The position numbers and the translations under genes were made by a program. From JBNKVT01 sp050299335 (GTDB lineage: Bacteria; Pseudomonadota; Alphaproteobacteria; Rhodobacterales; Rhodobacteraceae), in contig JBNKVT010000009.1 in NCBI GenBank assembly GCA_050299335.1, positions 1 to 57,089 on the forward strand: a stretch of DNA of 57,089 bases. Reading direction: 5' to 3'. How positions within the stretch are numbered: position 1 is the stretch's first letter; every line of letters starts with the position of its first letter. Below, piece by piece: positions 43,482 to 52,058 of this stretch. Under the pieces are notes generated by a model that saw only the letters and a program-made list of their open reading frames with translations, was not told the origin of the DNA and searched no databases.

Positions 43482-44087
43482 ATGGCTTTCGAACTGCCCG
43501 ACCTTCCCTACGCCCATTCCGCGCTCGCCGATGGCGGCATGTCGCAGGAGACGCTGGAGTTCCACCACGACATCCACCACAAGGCCTATGTCGACAATGG
43601 CAACAAGCTGCTAGAAGGCTCGGGCCACGAGGGCAAGTCGCTGGAGGAGATCGTCAAGGCAACCTATGACGCGTCGACCGTGACCCAGGGCGGGTTGTTC
43701 AACAACGCCTCGCAGCATTGGAACCACATGCAGTTCTGGGAGATGATGGGCCCGACGGGGCGCAACATGCCTTCCGAGCTGGAAATGCGGATCACCAATG
43801 CCTTCGGGTCGGTCGACAAGTTCAAGGAAGAGTTTTCTGCTGCCGGGGCCGGCCAGTTCGGGTCCGGCTGGGTCTGGCTGGTGATCGATGGCGACGACCT
43901 GAAGGTCACCAAGACCGCCAATGGCATCAATCCCCTGTGCTTCGACCAGCACACGTTGCTGGGCTGCGACGTGTGGGAGCATTCCTACTATATCGATTTC
44001 CGCAACAAGCGGCCCGCTTACCTCACCAACTTCCTCGACAATCTCGTCAACTGGGAGAACGTGGCCGAACGGCTCGCCGCGGCCTGA
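43482..44087 (+). CDS. sodB: Superoxide dismutase (Fe/Mn family, probably Fe)
   Basis: It removes superoxide in the cytoplasm. The 201-residue product has metal ligands in LEFHHDIHHKAYV (His about 27), NNASQHWNHMQFW (His about 75, preceded by the Gln usual in Fe enzymes) and DVWEHSYYIDFRN (Asp and His). GAGAGGA lies eight bases before ATG 43482. Confidence 0.96.
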   Translation: MAFELPDLPYAHSALADGGMSQETLEFHHDIHHKAYVDNGNKLLEGSGHEGKSLEEIVKATYDASTVTQGGLFNNASQHWNHMQFWEMMGPTGRNMPSELEMRITNAFGSVDKFKEEFSAAGAGQFGSGWVWLVIDGDDLKVTKTANGINPLCFDQHTLLGCDVWEHSYYIDFRNKRPAYLTNFLDNLVNWENVAERLAAA

Positions 44088-44093
44088 CAGGCG

Positions 44094-44115
44094 GGGTGCG
44101 TGAAATCACGCACCC
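44094..44115. terminator. Palindrome after sodB
   Basis: The arms GGGTGCGTGA and TCACGCACCC are perfectly complementary with AA between, starting seven bases after the sodB stop. It is the same hairpin type as at 30929-30946. Confidence 0.6.
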
Positions 44116-44187
44116 TACGGGAACAGGTATCGAAGGCATTGCCCCCGCGTCTGTCATGGCGCGGGGGTTTTCCTCTCCGGGACAAGC

Positions 44188-45117
44188 ATGACCACGGCAT
44201 TCAAGGGCGGGCTGGCGATGATCGGCGCCTCGGTGATCTGGGGCCTGTCGAGCATGTATTACAAGCTTCTCGACCACGTCCCGCCGATCGAGGTCCTCGC
44301 CCACCGCACCATCTGGAGCTTCGTCTTCTTCCTCGGAGCCGTCGCCCTTCAGCGCCGCTTGGGCGAAATCCGCGCCGTCCTCGCCGCGCGCCGCACCACC
44401 GCCCTTCTGGCACTGACCGGGGCCATGATCTCGGTCAACTGGTTCGGCTTCATCTTCGCCATCCAGGCCGGCTATGCCACCGAAAGCGCGCTTGGCTATT
44501 ACATCTTCCCGCTGGTCGCCATCGCATTGGGCTTCCTGTTCTTCGGCGAACGCTTCCGCCCGCTGCAGGCCATTGCCATTGCCCTCGCCGCCACCGCTGT
44601 CCTGACCCTGGCCATCGGCCTCGGCACCGCGCCGTGGATCGCCCTCCTGCTCGCCAGTACCTTCGGCATCTACGGCCTGGTCAAGAAGACACTGCCGCTC
44701 GGCCCGGTGATCTCGGTCACCGTCGAGATCATGCTGCTCCTGCCCTTCGCCTTCCTCATCCTCGCCCTCGTCCATACCGGCGCCCTCGACGGCCCGCCGG
44801 CCATCTTCGGACGCTCGCTGCATGACAGCCTGCTTTTGATCCTGTCCGGCCCGCTGACCTCGATCCCCCTGATGCTGTTCTCCTACTCGGCGCGGCGCAT
44901 CAGCTATGCCACGCTCGGGCTGATGCAATATATCAACCCGACCCTGCAATTCCTCGTCGCGGTCTTCGTCTTCCTGGAGCCCTTCACCCGCTACCACGCC
45001 TATGCCTTTGCCCTGATCTGGACCGGCCTTGCGATCTACAGTTTCGAGACCGTGCGTCAGGAAAGGCAGGCCCGCAGGCGCGCCATCAACGAAGGCACGT
45101 CGTCCACGACCTCGTAG
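44188..45117 (+). CDS. rarD: EamA-family transporter, RarD type
   Basis: The 309-residue protein has ten predicted helices in two EamA halves, with the RarD segments VIWGLSSMYYKLLDHVPPIEVLAHRTIWS and SVNWFGFIFAIQAGYATESALGYYIFPL and, near the end, LGLMQYINPTLQFLVAVFVF. It probably exports a small metabolite. Its 3' end overlaps the convergent LOG-family gene by 61 bp. Confidence 0.92.
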   Translation: MTTAFKGGLAMIGASVIWGLSSMYYKLLDHVPPIEVLAHRTIWSFVFFLGAVALQRRLGEIRAVLAARRTTALLALTGAMISVNWFGFIFAIQAGYATESALGYYIFPLVAIALGFLFFGERFRPLQAIAIALAATAVLTLAIGLGTAPWIALLLASTFGIYGLVKKTLPLGPVISVTVEIMLLLPFAFLILALVHTGALDGPPAIFGRSLHDSLLLILSGPLTSIPLMLFSYSARRISYATLGLMQYINPTLQFLVAVFVFLEPFTRYHAYAFALIWTGLAIYSFETVRQERQARRRAINEGTSSTTS

Positions 45118-45617
45118 AAGTCCCGGAACGAGGCGTCGGCAAAGCCCTCGGCGATCACATGATCGACCAGCCGCAAGAGCGGGTCCCAGTAGCCGCCGGT
45201 ATTCAGCAGAAACACCGGTTTCTCGTGCAGCCCCAGCTGCCGCCAGGTCAGCACCTCGAAGACCTCGTCCAGCGACCCCGCCCCGCCCGGCAGCGTCACC
45301 ACCGCATCGGCATTCATGAACATGACCTTCTTGCGTTCATGCATGGTCTCGGTCACTACAAAGCTGGTCAGATCCCGTTTGCCGACCTCACGGCGCATCA
45401 GATGCACCGGGATCACCCCGAACGTGTCGCCGCCGCCTGCCTGTGCCGCCCGCGCGACCGCCCCCATCAGCCCGACATCCCCGGCGCCGTAGACCAGCCG
45501 ATAGCCCGCCCCAGCCAATGCTGTGCCGAGGGCTGTGGCATCGGCCTCGTAGCCGGGCTTCGCTCCGAAACGCGAGCCGCAATAGACACAAATGGATTTG
45601 GGCGCTGATTGACGCAT
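45057..45617 (-). CDS. LOG-family (TIGR00730) nucleoside-5'-monophosphate phosphoribohydrolase
   Basis: The 186-residue Rossmann protein has SICVYCGSRFGAKPGYEADA, GYRLVYGAGDVGLMGAVA and the signature TLPGGAGSLDEVFEVLTWRQLG. Related enzymes release the base from cytokinin ribotides or AMP. Its coding end overlaps the rarD end on the other strand by 61 bp. Confidence 0.93.
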   Translation of the reverse strand: MRQSAPKSICVYCGSRFGAKPGYEADATALGTALAGAGYRLVYGAGDVGLMGAVARAAQAGGGDTFGVIPVHLMRREVGKRDLTSFVVTETMHERKKVMFMNADAVVTLPGGAGSLDEVFEVLTWRQLGLHEKPVFLLNTGGYWDPLLRLVDHVIAEGFADASFRDFYEVVDDVPSLMARLRACLS

Positions 45618-45749
45618 TTCGGGTCCTGTTTACTGTGACCTATTTGCTTGCCAAGTGAGGCTATTTGGCACAGAGTCTTTGGGGTGCTACCATATTTTGG
45701 CATAACGCGGGTGGGGCGCGCGGATGTCAAGCGGAAGCGGGTGTGGAGA

Positions 45750-47261
45750 ATGGCTGGAACGAAGGGCGGTGCCGGGACCGTCGCGCAATATCTCGGGGCG
45801 GCGGCGCTTCTGGGCTTCATCGGTTTCGCGCTGTACGACGCCTTTACCGCGAAGGGCAACTTGTTGGATCCTTCGCCCCTCACCGGAACACCTGTGCCCG
45901 ATGCGACAGAAACCGACGCCGATCAGACTGAAACCGTGGCTTCCGAGGTGGGCGGGGATGTGTCCCTTGCGACCGGCGAGAGCGTGCAGAATGCGCGGCT
46001 GAATGGGCCTGAGCAGTCGGCGAGCGGCAAGCCGACCTCTGACACGACCGGCGCGGCCTCAGAGGAAATCACCGAAGAGGTCATGGAAGAAACCACCGAG
46101 GAAATCGCCTCGGTCACGCTCAATTCCAACCCGACCACGCCATCCGACCCCGCCACGGAACCGGGAGACGAGACGGATAATATCGTGGCCGATTCCGCGC
46201 CGAGCACCGAAACGACGTCTGCCGGGGCGGATCAGGCAACAGATCCGGCATCCCCCCCGGCGGATGCGCCGGATGCAGAGACCCCGACCGAGACCGCGAT
46301 GATCGAGATTCTGCCTGACGGCGCGCCGGAACCGGCGGCGCCCGCGGAGGAGGAAGCAGCTACAGAACAGAACGGGCGGGCCAATCCCGAAGAGGCCGCC
46401 GAAACGGCCGCAGGAGAAGAGATCGACGCTATCGTCACCGGTGCCCCGCAGGAACCGCGCTTCGATCTGGTCCGCATCGATTCCGAAGGAGCGGGTATAG
46501 TGGCGGGGCGGGCCGAACCCGGGGCCACGGTGCGTATCCTGTCGAACGGGATCGAGATTGCCACTGCCGAAGCCTCCGAACAGGGCGAGTTCGTCGCCTT
46601 CGTGCAGACGCCGGACAATGACGAGGGCCTGTCGCTGTCACTGGTGGCTTTGGGCCTCGACGAAACCGGTGAAGAGACCCCATCCGACGACCGGGTGCTG
46701 GTGCTGCCGACCGAGACGGCGGACGACGCCGAACCGGCGGCCCCGACCCTGGTCCGGGCCTCCGAAGGCGAGGTGCGGGTGATCCAGCCCGGCGGGTTCG
46801 GGCTGATCGACGGCGTGACGTTGGACGCGATCAGCTACGAGGAAAGCGGCGAAGTGGTTCTGGCCGGACGCGGCCGTCCCGGCGAGGCGCTGCGGGTCTA
46901 TGTCGACAGCAATCCCGCCGCCGAGACAAGGGTCAGTGCCGGCGGCACCTGGGAGGCACGGTTCACCGAGGTGGAGGCGGGGCGCTATGTGCTCAGGGTC
47001 GATGCGCTGGCCGATGACGGAAAGGTGACCTCGCGGGTCGAAAGTCCCTTCCAGCGAATATTCCCCACCGCCGAGCAGCTGTCGGCCCCGGGTCAGGTCA
47101 CGGTGCAGCCCGGTCATTCGCTGTGGCTACTGGCCACCGAGCGCTACGGCTCGGGTTATCTCTATACCCAGATCCACGCCGCCAACCGGGACGCGATCCG
47201 CGACCCTGACCTGATCTATCCCGGCCAGATCTTCACCTTGCCGGAAGTGGACGAGGATTAG
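45750..47261 (+). CDS. Membrane-anchored LysM protein with acidic low-complexity linker
   Basis: The 503-residue protein has one N-terminal helix (YLGAAALLGFIGFALYDAF), about 200 residues rich in Glu, Thr, Ala and Pro, two bacterial Ig-like modules (IVAGRAEPGATVRILSNGIEIATA and VLAGRGRPGEALRVYVDSN), and a C-terminal LysM (VTVQPGHSLWLLATERYG; DLIYPGQIFTLP). It probably binds peptidoglycan in the periplasm. ATG 45750 has GGAG very close; an in-frame GTG at 45741 is an alternative start. Confidence 0.85.
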   Translation: MAGTKGGAGTVAQYLGAAALLGFIGFALYDAFTAKGNLLDPSPLTGTPVPDATETDADQTETVASEVGGDVSLATGESVQNARLNGPEQSASGKPTSDTTGAASEEITEEVMEETTEEIASVTLNSNPTTPSDPATEPGDETDNIVADSAPSTETTSAGADQATDPASPPADAPDAETPTETAMIEILPDGAPEPAAPAEEEAATEQNGRANPEEAAETAAGEEIDAIVTGAPQEPRFDLVRIDSEGAGIVAGRAEPGATVRILSNGIEIATAEASEQGEFVAFVQTPDNDEGLSLSLVALGLDETGEETPSDDRVLVLPTETADDAEPAAPTLVRASEGEVRVIQPGGFGLIDGVTLDAISYEESGEVVLAGRGRPGEALRVYVDSNPAAETRVSAGGTWEARFTEVEAGRYVLRVDALADDGKVTSRVESPFQRIFPTAEQLSAPGQVTVQPGHSLWLLATERYGSGYLYTQIHAANRDAIRDPDLIYPGQIFTLPEVDED

Positions 47262-47327
47262 GGCCTGTCCGCAGCCCCGCAGACAGATATCGTGCCGAAC
47301 GGCAAGGCGACTGGAGAAAATACGGCC

Positions 47328-47639
47328 ATGAGCGGTCTGCATCATCTGTTCGGTCTCACCTGCCCCGCCTGCGGCGGACCGCTGCACCTTGCCGGCCTGA
47401 TACAGCTGAGGGGACATAAGACGCGGATGCAGGCCGTGCATTCAGTGCCCTGCCCCCATTGCGGGACTGCGATCAAGGCACGCGGCAGCCGGGACGCGCA
47501 GACACTCCGGTTGCTGGCGGTCTATGGCGCGCCGGCCCTGCTGGCCGGGCTGACCATGGGCGTACTCGCGGCGCTGGCGCTGCAGGTACTGCTTTTGCCT
47601 TTCGTGTTCCGGGTCGTCGGCTTCGAAACAGCCGAATGA
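47328..47639 (+). CDS. Small zinc-ribbon membrane protein
   Basis: The 103-residue product has a four-Cys zinc ribbon (CPACGGPLHLAG and CPHCGTAIKARG) followed by one long or two short helices (LLAVYGAPALLAGLTMGVLAALALQVLLLPFVF). Function unknown. An upstream GTG at 47292 would add 12 residues. Confidence 0.65.
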   Translation: MSGLHHLFGLTCPACGGPLHLAGLIQLRGHKTRMQAVHSVPCPHCGTAIKARGSRDAQTLRLLAVYGAPALLAGLTMGVLAALALQVLLLPFVFRVVGFETAE

Positions 47640-47751
47640 GTCGGCGTGACGGCCCGTCTATTGGCCACCGGTCGGCTTCGCCCCTTTTCTCTCCGCCCCA
47701 GCGTCCTATATTATTGATCCGCGAATCTAAGCACTTGCCCAGGGCCAATCC

Positions 47752-48108
47752 GTGATTTCCGATCCCGTCCTCAATATGGCTGACGATCCCGATCAGGGCG
47801 ATGGAGATGGCGAGGGCGATACCTCTGTCGTCACCAAGACCAGGCCGAAGACCCAGAAACCGCCGCTTTACAAGGTGCTGCTTCTGAATGACGACTACAC
47901 GCCGATGGAATTCGTCGTCCATGTGCTGGAGCGGTTCTTCGGCATCACTCATCAGCACGCGGTCGAAGTGATGCTCACCGTCCACCGCAAGGGCGTGGCC
48001 GTGGTCGGGGTCTTCTCCTACGAGATTGCCGAGACCAAGGTGACCCAGGTCATGGATTACGCCCGCCGCAACCAGCACCCCCTGCAGTGCACCATGGAAA
48101 AGGAATAG
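47752..48108 (+). CDS. clpS: ATP-dependent Clp protease adaptor ClpS
   Basis: It delivers N-degron proteins to ClpA(P). The 118-residue product has the substrate-pocket motif LLNDDYTPMEFVVHVL and HQHAVEVMLTVHRKGVAVVGVFSYEIAE. The N-terminal tail is acidic and flexible. GTG 47752 has AGGG six to seven bases upstream; ATG 47776 is an alternative. clpA is not in the window. Confidence 0.95.
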   Translation: MISDPVLNMADDPDQGDGDGEGDTSVVTKTRPKTQKPPLYKVLLLNDDYTPMEFVVHVLERFFGITHQHAVEVMLTVHRKGVAVVGVFSYEIAETKVTQVMDYARRNQHPLQCTMEKE

Positions 48109-48127
48109 CGCGCGCCGCGCCGGTCCC

Positions 48128-49126
48128 ATGTCCCGATCCCCCCGCTTCCGGATGCCCTTCGAGGAGGGCGCAATATCGCCTTTGGGCCCGGTCCTGCTGC
48201 TCCGCCCGCCGGGGCCGGAAGGTCTGGAAATCTTCGAGCGCGATACCCTTCGCTTCCACCACGGGTTCAAGCCCGTCCATCAGGCATTGCGCAGCGCCGG
48301 CTATGTGGAGACCGGAGACGAAAACGCCGCCCTCGTTCTTGTTTTCGTCACCCGTAACCGCGCCGAGACGCTGGGGCTGATCGCGGACGGTTTCGACCGG
48401 CTGGACCCGGAGGGCTGGTTGGTGGTCGACGGGGCCAAGGCCGACGGGGTCGATGCGATCGTGAAACAGGTCCGGGCCCGTTTCGCAGAGGTGGAGGTCC
48501 GGGCGCGGGATCATGGCAAGGTGTTCTGGCTGCGGAAAACCGGGGCCGGCCCTGTACTCGACAACTGGCAAGACGCGGCGGCGCCCCGGCGGAACGCGGA
48601 TGGCTATCTTACTCGGCCGGGATTGTTCAGTTCCGAGGGTATCGACAAGGGCTCGGCGGCGCTGGTGCGGCATTTCCGGCGCGACTGGACCGGTCGTGCC
48701 GCCGATCTTGGCGGCGGCTGGGGGTATCTCTCCGAGCGGCTGCTGGCAACGGCGCCTGGGATCGAAAGCCTCGATCTCTTCGAAGCCGAACAGGCGGCGG
48801 TCGAGGCCGCACGGCAGAATGTCCCCGACCCCCGCGCCCGGGTCCACTGGGCCGACGTGCCGCGCATCCCGACCAGCGAAGGCCCCTTCGACATCATCGT
48901 CTCGAACCCGCCCTTCCACACCTCCCGCGCCGCCGACCCGGAGCTGGGTCGTGCCTTCATCCGCACGGCGGCGCGGCTCCTGGCCCCAAAGGGCAGTTTC
49001 GTGATGGTGGCCAACCGGCAGCTTCCCTACGAGGACGAGCTGGGCCGCGCCTTCACCGACTGCACGCGCCTGGAAGAGGCCGGGGGGTTCAAGATCATCC
49101 GGGCCGGAAGGCCCCGAAAGCCGTGA
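48128..49126 (+). CDS. RsmC-like class I SAM methyltransferase
   Basis: The 332-residue product has an N-terminal degenerate domain and a C-terminal methyltransferase domain with motif I AADLGGGWGYLSERLL (about residue 191) and the base-methylating motif IIVSNPPFHTSRAADPELGR (about 258). The arrangement is that of RsmC (16S rRNA m2G1207). It lies 19 bases after clpS and is probably co-transcribed. Confidence 0.87.
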   Translation: MSRSPRFRMPFEEGAISPLGPVLLLRPPGPEGLEIFERDTLRFHHGFKPVHQALRSAGYVETGDENAALVLVFVTRNRAETLGLIADGFDRLDPEGWLVVDGAKADGVDAIVKQVRARFAEVEVRARDHGKVFWLRKTGAGPVLDNWQDAAAPRRNADGYLTRPGLFSSEGIDKGSAALVRHFRRDWTGRAADLGGGWGYLSERLLATAPGIESLDLFEAEQAAVEAARQNVPDPRARVHWADVPRIPTSEGPFDIIVSNPPFHTSRAADPELGRAFIRTAARLLAPKGSFVMVANRQLPYEDELGRAFTDCTRLEEAGGFKIIRAGRPRKP

Positions 49127-49213
49127 ACCCGAAACCATCATCTCGCCCGAATCGTCACAGAGGGTGAGCGGCGTTTCGCGGGGCCCAGCGAAACCGGAAG
49201 CCAGGAGAAGCGC

Positions 49214-50029
49214 ATGAGCATCTCGCTAGAAGGAAAGACCGCCATCGTCACCGGGGCCTGCAACGGCATCGGGCGAAGTGTTGCGCGGAGACTGGTCGAG
49301 GCCGGGGCCAATGTGATGCTCGCCGGGGTCAACGAGGCGCTGCTCGACGAGGATGTCGAGGCCCTCGGCGACAGGGCGCGCGCCTTTACCGGCGATTTCG
49401 GCGAGAAGCTGGCGATCGCCAATCTGATCGCCGCGACGCTGGGAGATTTCGACCGGATCGACATTCTGATCAATGCCAATCACACGGTCCTGTTCGCCGA
49501 TCCTCTGGGGGCCAATGGCGATGTGCTGAACGAGCTTCTGAGGCGCAATGTCGCCGGGACCTACCGGATCAGCCAGCAGGTAGCGCGGCGGATGCTGAAA
49601 CTGGCTCGGGCCGGTGGGGATGCGGCGCCTGAGGCGTCCGATGGCGAGATCGGGGCCATCGTCAATATCTCGGCGATGCTGGGTGAGGCGCATCTGCCGG
49701 AGCTGACCAGCTATGCGGCCTCCTGCGCCGCCCTCAACCAGATGACCCGCTCGCTGGCGGCGGCCTATGCGCCGCATGGGGTGCGGGTGAACGCGGTGGC
49801 GCTGGGGCCGGAAAAGAATGCCTGCTTGTGCGAGGCTTTGCGCAAATGCGGCGCGGAGGAGGGCGATCTGGCCGATCTCGCCAGGCAGCTGAAACTGGAC
49901 GATGTCGACGATGTGGCCGAAGCGGTGCTGATGCTTGCCACCGGCGCGGGCGGGGCGGCGACGGGGCAGATCATGGAGATCAGTTCGGCGCGGATCGGGC
50001 AACCGGTGGAAGAGGTGCCGACATACTGA
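49214..50029 (+). CDS. Short-chain dehydrogenase-like protein lacking the catalytic lysine
   Basis: The 271-residue SDR has the NAD site TGACNGIGRSVARRL, NISAMLG with the catalytic Ser, and at about residue 176 YAASCAAL, where active enzymes have YxxxK; the codon is TGC (Cys). The NNAG motif is also altered (NANHT). The fold should form, but classical dehydrogenase activity is unlikely. It may be a binding or regulatory protein, or use another mechanism. GGAG precedes the ATG. Confidence 0.8.
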   Translation: MSISLEGKTAIVTGACNGIGRSVARRLVEAGANVMLAGVNEALLDEDVEALGDRARAFTGDFGEKLAIANLIAATLGDFDRIDILINANHTVLFADPLGANGDVLNELLRRNVAGTYRISQQVARRMLKLARAGGDAAPEASDGEIGAIVNISAMLGEAHLPELTSYAASCAALNQMTRSLAAAYAPHGVRVNAVALGPEKNACLCEALRKCGAEEGDLADLARQLKLDDVDDVAEAVLMLATGAGGAATGQIMEISSARIGQPVEEVPTY

Positions 50030-50048
50030 GGCTGCGGTTCAGGAAGGA

Positions 50049-50070
50049 AAGGTGGGTTCGAACCCACCTT
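50049..50070. terminator. Perfect palindrome between convergent SDR genes
   Basis: The arms AAGGTGGGTTC and GAACCCACCTT form a 22-base perfect palindrome, flanked by A on one side and T on the other. It lies between two converging genes, so it fits a bidirectional terminator. Confidence 0.7.
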
Positions 50071-50079
50071 GCATCCCGG

Positions 50080-50850
50080 TCAGCGCGGTGCCAGCCGGAT
50101 CGCGCCGTCGATGCGGATCACCTCGCCGTTCATCATCGGGTTGGTGACGATGGCGAGCGCCAGATCGGCATATTCCTCCGGCGTTCCGAACCGCGCCGGA
50201 AACGGCACCTGAGCCGAGAGGCTCTTGACCACATCCTCCGGCAGCCCGTCCGCCATCGGGGTCATGAACAGGCCCGGCGCTATGGCGCAGACCCGTATCC
50301 CTGACCGCGCCAGATCACGGGCCATCGGCAAGGTCATCGCCGCAATCCCGCCTTTCGACGCGCCATAGGCGATCTGGCCGACCTGGCCATCAAACGCCGC
50401 AACCGAGGCCGTGTTGACGATCACCCCGCGCTCGCCGTCCCCGGTCAGAGGCTCGGCGGCGGCCATCAGGGCGGCGGCCTGCGAGGCGACATTGAAGGTG
50501 CCGATCAGGTTGACGCGGATGGTTTTCTCGAACAGGGCCGGATTATGCGGATTGCCGTCGCGGTCAATGGTCTTCGCGCCGGTCGCGATCCCCGCACAGT
50601 TGATGCAGATGCGCGGCGTCCCGAAGGCCGCCACCACCTTTTCCAGCGACTGACCGACCAGCACCGAGGAGGTCACGTCCGTCTCGACAAACATACCCGC
50701 AATCTCGCCCGCGATCCTCTCGCCGGCGACGGGGTTCACATCGAAGATCGCCACCTTCGCGCCCCTTTCGGCCAGCATCCGCACCGTCGCCTCGCCAAGC
50801 CCCGAGGCCCCGCCCGTCACCACCGCCGCCAGTCCGCCGAGATCCTTCAT
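50080..50850 (-). CDS. SDR-family 3-hydroxyacyl-CoA dehydrogenase (type II, HSD10-like)
   Basis: The 256-residue SDR has VVTGGASGLGEATVRML, INCAGIATGAKTIDRDG, the catalytic Ser in NTASVAAFDGQVGQIAYGASKGG and its YGASK, and APGLFMTPM. These segments match type 2 3-hydroxyacyl-CoA dehydrogenases. The ATG overlaps the thiolase stop (TGATG), so the two steps of a 3-oxoacyl/3-hydroxyacyl conversion are coupled. Confidence 0.9.
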   Translation of the reverse strand: MKDLGGLAAVVTGGASGLGEATVRMLAERGAKVAIFDVNPVAGERIAGEIAGMFVETDVTSSVLVGQSLEKVVAAFGTPRICINCAGIATGAKTIDRDGNPHNPALFEKTIRVNLIGTFNVASQAAALMAAAEPLTGDGERGVIVNTASVAAFDGQVGQIAYGASKGGIAAMTLPMARDLARSGIRVCAIAPGLFMTPMADGLPEDVVKSLSAQVPFPARFGTPEEYADLALAIVTNPMMNGEVIRIDGAIRLAPR

Positions 50851-52025
50851 CACACCCTCTCGATTGCCAAAGCCGTCCCCTCGCCGCCGCCGATACAGAT
50901 CGCCGCGACCCCGCGCTTCAGACCACGTTTCTCCAGAGCATTCAACAAGGTGACCAATATCCGCGCCCCCGACGCGCCGATAGGATGGCCGAGCGCACAG
51001 GCGCCGCCATTGACGTTCACCCTCTCGCGACCGATCCCCATTTCGCGCATGAAGGCCATCGGCACCACCGCAAAGGCCTCGTTGACCTCCCAGAGGTCAA
51101 CATCCTCCGCCTGCCAGCCGATCCGCCGCAACAGCTTCTGGGCCGCCGGGATCGGGGCCGTGGTGAACCAGCCCGGCGCCTGGGCGTGGCTGGCATGGCC
51201 GACAATCCGGGTCCGCACCTTCAGCTTCAGCGCCTTCGCCTCGGCCTCGGTCGTCAGTACCAGCGCCGCCGCCCCGTCCGAGATCGAGGACGCGTTGGCC
51301 GCTGTCACCGTGCCGCCGTCGCGGAAGGCCGGTTTCAGCTCGGGGATTTTCTCGGGCCGTGCCGTCAAGGGCTGCTCGTCGGCCTCCACCACCGTCTCGC
51401 CCTTTCGACCCTTCACCGTTACCGGCGCAATCTCCCCGGAAAACGCCCCCTTCTGCGCTTCCAGCGCCCGTTCCAGCGACCCAAGCGCATAGGCGTCCTG
51501 ATCCTCCCGCGTGAACTGAAATTTCTCGGCGCAATCCTCGGCGAATGTCCCCATCAGGCGGCCCTTGTCATAGGCATCCTCCAGCCCGTCGAGGAACATG
51601 TGGTCCACCACCACCCCATGCCCCAGCCGCGCCCCGCCGCGCATCTTGGGCAGGAGGTACGGCGCATTGGTCATGCTTTCCATGCCACCCGCGACCACCA
51701 CCTTGCCGATCCCGAGCCGCAGCTGGTCCACCCCGCTCATCACCGCCCGCATCCCCGAGCCGCACATCTTGTTAACGGTCGTCGCCGGAACTTCCTCGCC
51801 CAGCCCGCCCGCAAACCCCGCCTGCCGCGCCGGGGCCTGACCTTGCCCCGCAGGCAACACGCAGCCCATGATCAGCTCGTCAACGGCCCGGGGCGACAGA
51901 TCCGCCTGTTTCAGCGCCGCCGCGATGGCGACACCACCCAATTCGGCGGCAGTCACCCCGGACAAGGCCCCCTGAAACCCACCCATGGGCGTTCGGGCAG
52001 AACCGGTGATGACGATCTCGGACAT
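50850..52025 (-). CDS. Acetyl-CoA C-acetyltransferase (thiolase)
   Basis: The 391-residue product has the acyl-enzyme Cys in NKMCGSGMRAV (about residue 90), the NEAFA motif, the GGACALGHPIGASGARI His motif and the C-terminal Cys in CIGGGEGTAL. I chose ATG 52025 (MSEIVITGSART) with GGGAG upstream over the six-residue-longer start. It works in fatty acid or ketone-body turnover with the SDR downstream. Confidence 0.95.
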   Translation of the reverse strand: MSEIVITGSARTPMGGFQGALSGVTAAELGGVAIAAALKQADLSPRAVDELIMGCVLPAGQGQAPARQAGFAGGLGEEVPATTVNKMCGSGMRAVMSGVDQLRLGIGKVVVAGGMESMTNAPYLLPKMRGGARLGHGVVVDHMFLDGLEDAYDKGRLMGTFAEDCAEKFQFTREDQDAYALGSLERALEAQKGAFSGEIAPVTVKGRKGETVVEADEQPLTARPEKIPELKPAFRDGGTVTAANASSISDGAAALVLTTEAEAKALKLKVRTRIVGHASHAQAPGWFTTAPIPAAQKLLRRIGWQAEDVDLWEVNEAFAVVPMAFMREMGIGRERVNVNGGACALGHPIGASGARILVTLLNALEKRGLKRGVAAICIGGGEGTALAIERV

Positions 52026-52058
52026 GGCTGCGTTCTCCCGCATTGGCGTTCCCTTGGC

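Noticed and set aside
50049..50070. TTCGA inside a GTGGG/CCCAC stem looks like a tRNA T-arm
   Set aside because: No acceptor, D or anticodon arms surround it, and it is a perfect palindrome between convergent genes.
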